Source: Gossypium raimondii
Lineage: Eukaryota; Streptophyta; Magnoliopsida; Malvales; Malvaceae
Assembly: GCF_025698545.1 (NCBI RefSeq)
Contig: NC_068566.1
Span: 44,681,192-44,745,191, forward strand
DNA: 64,000 nt
Direction of reading: 5' to 3'
Positions 11,681-22,000 of this stretch are shown in pieces. Made by a program: the position numbers and the translations under genes. The first letter of the stretch is position 1. Every line of letters starts with the position of its first letter. A model generated the notes under the pieces. It was not told the origin of the DNA. It searched no databases and was given only the letters and a program-made list of their open reading frames with translations.

Positions 11681-12439
11681 GTATAAATGAAATAATTATC
11701 TACGTCTAATGAATATTAGAGTCCTAAAATACATCAAACTTATATTGATTTTTATGGACATCCACTTAATAATAAAATATTTATAAAATGTTTTTTTCAA
11801 AATTTTATAAATATATATAGAGTCAAAAATTAAAAATCTTAAAATTATATAATGGTAAATTATGATTTCTTTTTAAAATCTAAAATGATAAATTTGAGGC
11901 CTTAAACAAGTAAATTATTAAATCAAGTTTATCGTTCTAATTATCTCGTTTTCCTCTTATTTAATTTTTTTAAAAGTTCTTAAATATATATGATATTTAT
12001 GTTCTTTAACTTGGAATTTAATCATATTGTCAACAAGATTTCAATATGGTTAGTTTAATTTTTTTTTAAATTTAGCTCATATAAATTTTTCTCGACTCGA
12101 ATTTCATTTTACTTGACTCTATTCTAAAAAAAAATTAAACCAAGTTAGAATAATAAAATAGTACTTGCCTCAAGAAATTCAAAATTTTTTCACTCGATTC
12201 GACTGAATGCTCATCCCTACTCAGAATGATGGGACTATAAAAAAGGTTCAGGCGTCAAAGTGAATCATAGTTTCTTTGCGAGTGATAACCAACTCTTTAT
12301 AATAATAAAAAAAAGGCTAAAGCAAGAAAGGTAGAGGAGTAGCTAGTGAATTATGAGAATAGCTTTGGCAGAAAGTAAATCTTGAGAAGTCTCTTCTATG
12401 TTTAGGTCCAAACACTCTGATAAAACAAAAATGGAATTA
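11681..12439. other. AT-rich stretch, no gene recognised
   Basis: Mostly runs of A and T with short frames. No domain, repeat border or gene signal could be identified. Confidence 0.3.
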
Positions 12440-13142
12440 ATGCAATTTTAGAGGTAATTATGGTTAATGATCCAGATTTGCATTTGGAATTGCTATTTGT
12501 TGTGGGAAAAAAGAAAACAAATGCAATCAAGAGATTCATTTGCATACACCGAAGGATCCAGAGCTGGTGGAAAAGGCTATTGTCTTATGGTGTCAAAGAG
12601 ATATTTATAAAATATATTTTACAAGCTTTGCCTACTTATGCCATTATGAGTACCATTTGTAGGTTCAGGTGGGCAAGGAAAAGCAAGGATCGTGGTTGGT
12701 ATACGTTGGCTTGGGATACTATGATGATGCCTAAGGTAATAGGGGGCTTGGTTTTAGAGATGTTTAATTGTTTAACATAGCCTTGATCATGGAGGTTGAT
12801 GAATAGTTGGTATACTCTCTGCTTTCAAGTACTTAGCTCAAAATATTTCCCCAGTGGAGATGTCATGGGTATGAAGTAAGTTGATAAACCATCTTTTGTT
12901 AGGACCAGTTTACTTGGGAAAATAAATAAAATGCATTAGTGCTTTTACTAGCAAATAGAGGTAGGTGAGAGTGTCCAGACATAGATGGTATGACCTTGTC
13001 TCATTGGTACATTATTGTGCGGAGCGAGGGTGAATATAGTGTTGGCTCTCAATTAAACTGGATAGAATGTTTGTTTTGTTTAATGGTAGTTCTTTTAATC
13101 CCAACAGTTGATATGAGGACAAGTGAAGCAAGGATTTGGGGA
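12440..13142 (+). mobile_element. LINE (non-LTR) reverse transcriptase remnant, 5' half of a split copy
   Basis: Broken frames match the region downstream of the reverse transcriptase core in the better-preserved LINE at 52.4-58.0 kb. Shared blocks are VGKKK, then RIQSWWKRLLSYGVKEIFIK.ILQALPTYAIM, then the PKVIGGLV counterpart. The copy is interrupted at 13143 by a copia element and resumes at 18037. Confidence 0.7.
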
Positions 13143-13531
13143 TATTGAAAATATATTACTGCAAACAAAATCGTTAGCACTAACAGGAAACCAAACTAAG
13201 TGTAAATTTCCTAGTAAAGATTGAAGGGATCATAGACGATCCCGCTCAAAATCCAATCTCCTAGATAGAATATCGCACTAATGTAATTTAATAAAACACC
13301 ATAATTTTTAGAGAGTAAGAACATGAGAGAAAAGAGAGAATTGAATTTTCTTATTTTTCTGTGTTGTGAAAAATAAGTAGAATAGCTTGCTATTTATATT
13401 ATTTTCAGAATGGGTAAAATGGTAAAATAGCAGTGTCAGTTTTCAAAAATAGTAGAGGATTTTCCTCAACCGAAAAAATTCTACAACAGAAAATATTTTT
13501 AAAAAATATTTCTGATTTTGTATTACCAACA
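13143..13531 (-). repeat. 3' LTR of the nested copia element
   Basis: It aligns with 17412-18036 over both ends: a GCAAACAAAATC(G/A)TTA.CACT.ACAGGAAAC block and a GAATATCGCACTAATGTAAT block are shared. About 230 bases in the middle are absent relative to the other copy. TATAAATAG on the minus strand (13390-13398) is the likely LTR promoter TATA. Confidence 0.75.
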
Positions 13532-13808
13532 TTGCCCCACTAATGTAAAAGAATTGGAAAATTTTGTAAACATGAGAAAATGTAAAACGTGAGAAGAGCA
13601 ATAGAGAAATTAGACGCTTAAGCACTAGTACCTTATGGATTTGAACTAGTACGTAGTGAAATGAGTGATTCTTCTTTTTAACAAGTGAACGAATACTGAA
13701 CTTGTTAAGATAAAGGTTAACTCATGACACACGACTAATTTCAGCTCCAATTGAGTTTCACGATAGACCAACAATTTAGCCAATATACCTCAGGATGTTG
13801 GTAAGTAC

Positions 13809-14211
13809 TAGAGGTGCTCATGGATCGGGCGGCCCGGCCTGGCCCGACGTCCCGCCCGAAATATGGGAGGGTTTGGGTAAAAATATAGGCCCGACATATC
13901 GGCTAGGGCAAAAAAATGAGGCCCGTTTGGGCCTCGGGCACCACTTTTTTTGCCCGGGCCCGGCCCGATATAATAAATATATTTATTTTTTAAATTTTTT
14001 TAATTTTAAAATATTTTTAAAATACTTTTTTTTAATTTTAAAAATAATTTTTGGTATTTATTAAAAAAATGGGTCGGGCCTGGGCTTATGATTTTTTCCC
14101 TGGCCGGGCCTGGGCAAAATTTCAAGCCCATATTTCGGGTCGGGCCGGGCCCGGGCCTAGGACCCGGGCCGAAATTTTTTATCGGCCCGGCCCGACCCAT
14201 GAGCACCTCTA
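13809..14211. mobile_element. hAT-type MITE with perfect 8-bp target duplication
   Basis: A 403-base element with terminal inverted repeats TAGAGGTGCTCATGG and CCATGAGCACCTCTA. It is flanked by GTAAGTAC on both sides (13801-13808 and 14212-14219). The 8-base duplication and TAGAGGTG ends fit the hAT superfamily. The interior is rich in GGCCCGG/CCGGGCC blocks near both ends with an AT-rich centre, so it can fold on itself. It has no coding capacity and depends on a transposase elsewhere. It sits inside the minus-strand copia element and is therefore younger. Confidence 0.85.
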
Positions 14212-14490
14212 GTAAGTACTCTAAAAAATGACCCAACGTCTTTTATAGAAGGTGGCTAATCATTCACACTTATGTAGGTGATTTCATCAAGTCTATCTTA
14301 GTATAGACCACCCGGACCAAGGTTATGAAATTATTCAGAGCATTTAACAAGCTCAACCTCTCAGTTTTATAATTTAGTGAATTCATCATGTCCGTCTCAA
14401 TAAAACCATCCCAACTTTGGGATATGAATTCATTAAGTGAAAGAAACTCAACCTCACACGTCAGTGGATTCATCAAGTCCATCTCACTAA

Positions 14491-14971
14491 TAGGGGTGTG
14501 CAAATTTCGGGTAAAATCGAATTAATTAGGTTAATCGACTGAATTTCGTTAATTAATCGGTTAATCGAATTAATTTGGTTGGGGGTCGGTTAATAATTTT
14601 TTGGAAGTTCGGTTAACGGTTAATTAGGTTCGAAATCGGTTGGTTAACCATATTAATCGAACTTAATAAATAATATTATAATATATAAGTATTCAGTCGG
14701 GGGTCGATCAGTTTGGTTAATTTTTTGGAAGTATAAATTAATCGGCCGGTTAATTCGATTACTTTTTATATGTTTTATACTTGTTTTAACCAAAAATAAA
14801 AAAACATATAAATTTCAGTTAATTCGGTTAACTGACTGAATTAACCAAAAAGGTTCGATTCGGTTAATTTTTTTTGAAAAAAATTCGGTTCGATTAATGA
14901 TTAAGGGTTTAAAAGGGTCAGTTAATTCGATTAATGGTAATTTGGGTCGGTTAACCGATTGAACACCCCTA
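14491..14971. mobile_element. Second hAT-type MITE with 8-bp target duplication
   Basis: A 481-base non-coding element that starts TAGGGGTGTGCAA and ends TTGAACACCCCTA. Flanks are CTCACTAA (14483-14490) and CTCACTAG (14972-14979), one mismatch in eight. The interior is built from repeated GGTTAATCGA/TTAACCGA-type words, so large parts are self-complementary. The terminal sequence differs from the MITE at 13809, so this is a separate family. Confidence 0.8.
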
Positions 14972-15255
14972 CTCACTAGGACCACCCAAACTCTAGGCTA
15001 TGAACTCATTAAGAACAATAAGCTTATCCTTATACATGTACATTATGTGCCATAGGGATAGGTAAAGAGGTACACTATGAGTTTTTTCATGGTTTCGTTT
15101 GACCACATTGAACTTAGAAGACTAAGTTGGGTAACACCATGAATTCCTCAACCAGTGGGTTTAAAACCCATCCCTTTCGACGAATCAATAATCATTTTCC
15201 TACATAACCCTTTAGTTAGTGGATTAGCTAGGTTCCTCTCAGATTTTACGTACTC

Positions 15256-15635
15256 TGTAACACCCTAGGAAAATTCCACATTGGCAAAGCATGGGAGAGA
15301 CCTGCGTATATACAGGGGTAGTAACACTTAAGTGGAAAGAGGCCTTTTGAGGGTCTATGACCTTTTCCAAGAACAAAGTTATGAGGGCCATGTGCGCTCA
15401 AGGCGGACAATATCTTACCGGGATGGGTGTTGGCTATGAAATTTATCAATGTAACACCCTAGGCAAATCTCACATCGGTAAAACACGGGAGGGACCTGGG
15501 CTATATAAAGGAGTAGCAACACTTTAATGGAAATAGGCCTTTTGGGGGTGTATGGGCGCTCCCAAGAACAAAACCATGAGGCCATGTGCACCCAAAGCGG
15601 ACAATATTTTACCAGGCTGGGTGTTGGCTATGACA
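15256..15635 (+). mobile_element. Very short LTR-like (TRIM-like) element: two direct copies with almost no interior
   Basis: Two direct copies of about 190 bases (15256-15449 and 15450-15635) both start TGTAACACCCTAGG, continue through an ACAT(T/C)GG.AAA.CA.GGGAG.GACCTG block and TATA(T/A)A, and end GGGTGTTGGCTATGA. The whole unit starts TG and ends CA. It is flanked by TACTC at 15251-15255 and at 15636-15640, a perfect 5-base target duplication as made by LTR-retroelement integrases. Only about ten bases separate the two copies. It carries no protein. It lies inside the minus-strand copia element. Confidence 0.65.
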
Positions 15636-17411
15636 TACTCCATGGCGAGTACTCCATTCTTTATTAAGTGTCTCACATATTTATGTCTTATGCATATATG
15701 CTTTTTCTTACCATTGTAAGCCTAACTTTGAGCAACACAAATGGCAGCCTGTGAATCATGTAATAAGGATACATGAAGTGTAGGTTTCCCTCATAAAGGA
15801 ATCTTTGTAAGCAGATTCCTGAGCCACTCGTCCTTTGCCCGACTCAGTCAAGAGTTATAAACTCTGATTCCATTGTGGAGTGAGCAATACATGTCTGTTC
15901 AGCAGACTTCTAAGAAATATTTATTCTATCTAAAATAAAGACATACCCACTTGCAAAGTTAACTTTATCAATTACCCAGTTTGCATCACAATATCTCTCT
16001 AGGACTGTAGTGTATCTGAAAAATTCCAACTTCCAAGTCATTGTACTTTAATTTCACTTAAAATAATTTAGGGAAAGTTTAACTTTGATAGCATAGTAAC
16101 TTGCGAACCATGACACTTTTCCCAAATTACTATGTCGATGCCCTCATTGACATGAAGCCATACTTTTAGTAACCTTGTTGCGTTGAGTTAACATTTCAGT
16201 CTCAAGTCCATCTTAGGCCTTTAGGGCCTAAGGTTATTACCATTCAATGTGCATCGGACTTAGTATCATCTCAATTGTTGGTGTAGTCTTGTCTATACCC
16301 ATTCCTCCACCGAACAATTGGATTAAATGCTACAACATGTAATCATTAGGTTACAATCTTTAAGAACCCTTAATGGTATGACTCTTTGTCGACTGAATAT
16401 TACCATGCATTTGATACTTAAAAATGCATCCCCTAGATGTGGCACCAACCGCACTCTTGCGACCCCAACACTAAAGTTCTCAACATGGAAAATCCGGACA
16501 CATTGGTCATCCCCAACTTAGGCCTTCTCAGTCCCTCCATGGTCACCCCATTGGATGTGGTCATCTTGGCCAACCACAACACATGCGGCATCACCGAACT
16601 AGGTTGATCTCAATATCAATTTTGGACTTTAATGCTCATTCAAGCAAAATCTATCACGCCGCTTCTTTCCCTACACAATCTCATAGGTTGCTTGAAAAAG
16701 AAATCCCCCCACTAGTTTTTTTGTTGAAGCTCTTGGACTCGATAATCCTCTAGTCTACTTTGGTTAAAAATTTTGTGACATTTGGACTAGCTCCACAAAT
16801 CTCATGTATTAGTAACTCATCATGGAAAAAGGCATTGTAAGCCCTATCCCAAACACAAGGATCCAGTGGTCCGTTCATGGTCCTCTGACCAACTCAAATT
16901 CAAGGGTCCTTCGACCCACTTAAACTCAAGCTCGCTAGGGCTTCCAAGCCCATCTTGACCGTAATGACCATTGGCCAACGCAGATGGAGCTTGCAACCAA
17001 TCCAATGTTACGTAGGCACACTCTTGCACTACTCAGGTGCCTCCAAACCGATTGCCTCAATATCACACCAACTTATTTAAATCAAAATTTTCCTTTGTTG
17101 TCTTTTTTTCCCTCTCTTTTGAGATTCAAACCCTAAGACCCTTTAGGAATTCACAGTACCCAGAGTTTACAATTAACTCTCATAGGCTTAACTCGAAACT
17201 TGGAACAGGCAAGCCAGAGTTAAACCACCTGAGATCTGAATCAACAAAGCCAAACCCGCGTTCCAGCACCTTAAAGCCCCCCATTCAGGTTACAAGCTTG
17301 CATTACCAAACTCGATTTCTAAATTTCCTGTAGGAGTCTTCATTGGTTCCAACAACGAGAAACGAAAATGATTCTCATGTTCAAACAATAGCAAAGGAAT
17401 CAATTCTAAAT

Positions 17412-18036
17412 TGTTGGAAATATACTACTGCAAACAAAATCATTAACACTGACAGGAAACAAACTAAGTGTAATAAATAAAACAATCACTGTGCCGTGGA
17501 AGAACCACTGCCTTAGAAAAAATTTCACCCTGATCAATGTAATCGAAAATAAACGTCACCCCTAACGTTAACACAGTACTTCCAAATTCGTACACCTGAA
17601 TGAGGAAGATGAAACTCAAAAGGATTGCCCTTCTCGTAAAAGTCGGGAAATAAACTGGAAGAAACTCAAGTAAACCACATTAGGTTTAATTCCCAGAAAA
17701 AATAGAAGAGGTCACAAACGGTTCCACTTAAAACTCAATCTTCTAGACAGAATATCGCACTAATGTAATTTAGTAAAACACCAGAATTTTTAGAGAGCAA
17801 GAACATGAGAGAAAAGAGATAGCTAAGTTTTATTGTTTTTCTATGTTGTGAAAAATGAGTAAAATAACCTATTATTTATATTGTTTTCAGAATGAGCAAA
17901 ATGGTAAAATAACAGTGTCAATTTTTAAAAATAGTAGAAGATTCTTCTCAATAGTCAGAGGATTTTTCTCAATCGAAAAAATATTCTACAACAAAAAATA
18001 TTTTGAAAAAGTATTTCTGATTTTGCATTACCAACT
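17412..18036 (-). repeat. 5' LTR of the nested copia element
   Basis: This is the longer of the two LTRs (625 bases), starting TGTTGGAAATATACT and ending near CCAACT. It retains a middle section of about 230 bases that the left LTR has lost. Confidence 0.7.
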
Positions 18037-18640
18037 GGAGACACTAAAATTGAGGATATATTTTACTAAATTAAAATTACTCGATTTTCGCTGTTATAGG
18101 TGGTATTGGAAACTCGTTTAGAAGAACCCCACATTTCCTAAAATTAAGTTGTTTGCATGGTGCTTGGGGCATGAAATCCGTCCTAAGACTGCAAGGATAA
18201 CTTATACTCCTCTCTAATGATTCTAGGTGCCGGTTCTGTGGCACACAAAGAGAAGACATTATCCATGCTCTAAGAGATTGTCTAGTTTTTTTATGATAGA
18301 CTTGGACCAATTTATTGATAATTAATACTTCTGGGTGTATTGATTGATTGGAGCATTCTATAAGAGTTTTGGATTGTACTGCATTCACGAGTTTGTTGGT
18401 TCTTCTTTGGCACATTTGGAACATCAACAATAATGAGGTAATTCATGGAAAGCTCACTCCTCCACCTGTTGCATTTGACTATGCGAGAGGCTCGCATAAA
18501 GATTTTGGGAGGCATAACAATCGAGACAGATGCGTTGAAGGTGAAGACAGAACACAATTGTGGACGACAGAGAGGTAGTAACAGGTGTGGGCATTATGGT
18601 GCAAGATTGTGATGGGCTTATGACTCTACATAAAATAGAA
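18037..18640 (+). mobile_element. LINE remnant, 3' half of the split copy
   Basis: Immediately after the copia element, plus-strand frames give the LINE zinc-binding RVT region. One block has a CRFCGT...IIHALRDC pattern, and another reads LLWHIWNINNNEVIHG, as in the RNase H linker of plant LINEs. Together with 12440-13142 it forms one LINE copy split by the copia insertion. Stops and frameshifts are frequent. Confidence 0.65.
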
Positions 18641-19076
18641 TGTTTTTGAATTTTTGAGCTTATGACTGCTATAATATAGGTGAATCAACCAAAGAGAAAA
18701 AAAACTGAAGTCAATCTATTTTTTTTCTTGGGAAGTAAAATGCAGCGAGTCTTTCACTCACGCTTCCGTTCATTTTCCATGTCGGGACTGAAAATATCAC
18801 CACAAAGTATCATATCTTTGCAATTAATCCAAATTTAATGAGAATACATAATCCAATTAATGTTAAAATAGGTTTAAATGCTATACTACTATATCTATGA
18901 ATCCACCAATTTGGTCTGTCACCAACATTCCTTTGAATATCGTTGTTGTTGTCGTTCCCACAGCCATCTTTTCATCGTCCAAGCGGCCAGTGGACCATAC
19001 GATCAGTAATTGTATACTTTTTCAGCGTAATTTGCCTTTTCTTTTGGTTCCGCCCAAACAGCAATTAGCTTTACAT
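18641..19076. other. Intergenic gap and probable 3' UTR of the peptidase gene
   Basis: No gene is visible. The part next to 19077 lies downstream of the stop codon of the minus-strand peptidase gene. Confidence 0.35.
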
Positions 19077-22000
19077 TTAACAAAAGCTCGGATAGTACTT
19101 GGATGACATCTTGAAGGCTGCAAGGTCTTTAATGTGCTGCTGCTGCAAACAATCTGTTCCACTTTCACCCTCGTTTATGTCGGTGTTGCATCCCCATACA
19201 CGAACTGCAAGTTTTCGACATTTAGGAGATGGTTCTTGCAAATACGTCTTATACCAGTTCACAATGTCTGCCTTTTGGATGCTTCTGAGTTCCTCTGCTT
19301 CCGCCTTTGATAAGTCAAACATGTACCTGACAGTTGACCCCATAAACAAACAGTTAACATACAGCATGGAGGAGAAGAGGAAGGCACAATGCTATTTTAC
19401 ATATAATATATACACATCTCACACCAGCAAAACCCTCAATAATATTCTCCACTCAACTGATACATCACTGAACCAACGCAGAAGCACAAAAGCAATAGTC
19501 TTGGCGAGGAGAATAGCCAACTTAACAGCCAATATTGACTAACATGACTACCACCTACTCTGCACAAGGTTGTCATATAATAGTTGCATGCCACAAACCG
19601 AATAATTCTTTCCTCTTCAACTTCTACTTATTCACCTAAATATAAAATTGTAGCGCTTAGAAACGGAAAATCATGTTTCACCAACCAAAGTACCATACGG
19701 ATAGTACCTATTATCAACAATCTGATTCCAAAGGCGATTGGTTTCATATAAGAGGGATGGATCTTTTTCCAGCAGCTTAGCTGTTAGTCCACTCCTATAA
19801 CTCTCAAACGATTCATCATCAAGGCCTGCCTGCAATGCATTAACAAGTAAAAACAGACAAACAATGTTTTTATTAAAAGATAACATAAGGAATACAGCAG
19901 AGCATGCAATGAAAAGATAGCTGACTCAACACTGACCAACAAATCTGCCAAGCTGTTTATGAAGTTGTCTGTTCTCTCCTGCAAGTAAACCGGACTATAC
20001 TTGGAAGACTGAATACAGAAACAAAAGCCATAAACCCGATAGGTCACTCGTGGGCTACATTCAACAACATAACCAAGTTGCTCCTTTGTCCTATATTCCA
20101 AATTGAATAAACAATTAGACAACTCATTTTAATTTTTCAACTTAGCACTGACCAAAAAATAAAGGGAAATATATATGAAATGGCATGCTATCACATCCAA
20201 TTTACACACGCAGACATCCCTAGAAACACACAATCCACCAAAGCTTGCAAAAGCATGCATACAAACAGATTTTAGTACGTAACTAGAGCAACCTAGACAA
20301 TAAAGACCACAAACAAGGCATGACTGCAGCCTTCACAGAATCAGGACAACCCTTTTTTACAAACAGGAAAAAGATCAAATGAATTTCAATCAACCAGCTT
20401 TCCCCAAAAGACAAGGAAAATTTTTCACTTAATTTGCCCATTTTGGTATGCTTATGTGCTGAACACCTAAGACAGGCTAGCAGTATCAAAGATTGATTAG
20501 CACATTTTCAGACTTTCAGCCTCAGAAAAATACCTTAGCTGATTAAAAAGCGGTTCTTCCACAATTTCATCAAAGAGATCTATCAAAGCCTTCAATTTTA
20601 CTGCTTCCACCTCTCCTTCAGGCTCAATTTGGAAATAAAGCTGCAACGCAAGGCCAAATGATGTAAACAATAATAGCATAAAGCATTAATAAGCAAAGAA
20701 GATATTTAACTGATATTTCATAGAGAAACTGACCATCATCATTTACCTCGAGCACTGAGTTCGTTTCAAATTTATTCTTTACACTGACATCTCTCACAAA
20801 GTTGGCACCAGAGGGAAAACATATCACTTGCTCCCTATGTCTCATTGTGACTGGCATCGGTTGTACAGAAAAGTTGCTTTTGAAGATATTTGATATGTCA
20901 ACTACTTCTTTTTCTAACAAATTACCATGGAAAAGGCCCTCAATATAAATCTGTCCAACATATGCAGTTAGAATTTAAACAAACTCAAACAAATGTCCTT
21001 TAAGAAGTAAACAGGAGTAACTATCAAAAAATAAACCCAAAGATTGAATTAACCGATTCATGTTCCTATCAATAGTATCATGAAACATCAAGAAATAGCA
21101 AAACAATCAACTTTTGGAATCTGTCGTTCTAATTTCATAGTAAATGCATCACAGATGGGAAGACTAATTGTATTTTTACGTTTTCTTTAAAATATTTTAG
21201 CTCCATTCATGTGTACATATTGTAAAAAGAATAATACATAAATTACATTTAAGATTCAAATGGGAAAATAACTCTTCTTAGAACAACCACTTCCCACTTT
21301 CAGAGGCGATTTAATTGTAAGCACAAAATGCATTCCAAATAAGAAAGTTAATGATACTTTATCCAATCTTGAGATCATTAACTACAAGAATATTTTGGGC
21401 AAAAAAGAAAATACAAGAAAGTTCACCCAATCAAAAGAAAATTTAAGCTGATGGAAGAAAACAATCATATGAACTTGCCAAAACCCAAACACCATGTATC
21501 AGTGTTACCTGGGAACGGAGCTCAGGAATAAAGGCCCTCAAATCGGATAGAGAAATGTCATTTAGAGAAGAAAGCTTCTCGTCAACATCATAAAAACTCT
21601 TGCATAAAATCTGCAGTCTCAAGTAGGATGAGTGACTTAGAGGCTTCATGTTAGAGTTTCTTAAAGTTCTCTCCATGTTCTCCTTAATAACCTGTCCAAT
21701 GCAGAGTCAAATTATGAAACACAGCAGAAGACCTCAAGAGATCTATAAGAACCAATTAAATTATCAATAGGTAAGCGAATAGTAGAATTAATAAATAACC
21801 TGTTCTTCTAGATAGTAAGAAAATAGATTAGTTCAGAGTCAATCTTTAAGGTGCCAATCTTGATCAAACAGCACTTTGCTCTTTTCCCAAATATTGACAG
21901 CCATATTAAATGTACACCAAACACATCACAATTTGAGGAGATGTGTGTACCTTAAAACGGTCATCTGTAGGCAGAAAAGAGTTTGTGATTGCCAAAATTT

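Larger units (their letters stand above)
13143..18036 (-). mobile_element. Ty1/copia LTR retrotransposon, minus strand, inserted in a LINE
   Basis: Two homologous LTRs (13143-13531 and 17412-18036) flank about 3.9 kb of internal DNA. LTR ends follow TGTTGG...CCAACA, decayed at the outer edges (TATTG and CCAACT). Orientation is minus: next to the left LTR a purine tract reading GTGGGGCAA on the minus strand is the expected polypurine tract. RNase H sequence at about 15640-16030 also reads on the minus strand (blocks such as CDANWV, AEQTCIAHSTMESEF, LLHDSQAAICVA, and GKKKHICIRHKYVRHLIKNGV). Flanking five bases are GGGGA (13138-13142) and GGAGA (18037-18041), a target duplication with one mismatch. 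The left LTR lacks about 230 bases found in the right one. Most gag and pol is missing. Two MITEs and one very short LTR-like element are inserted inside. The part at 16330-17400 is internal but I cannot assign it to a domain. Confidence 0.75.

Noticed and set aside
16327-17333. Short frames in the middle of the nested copia element
   Set aside because: GC content is somewhat higher here, but none of the frames on either strand resembles copia gag or pol or any host protein.
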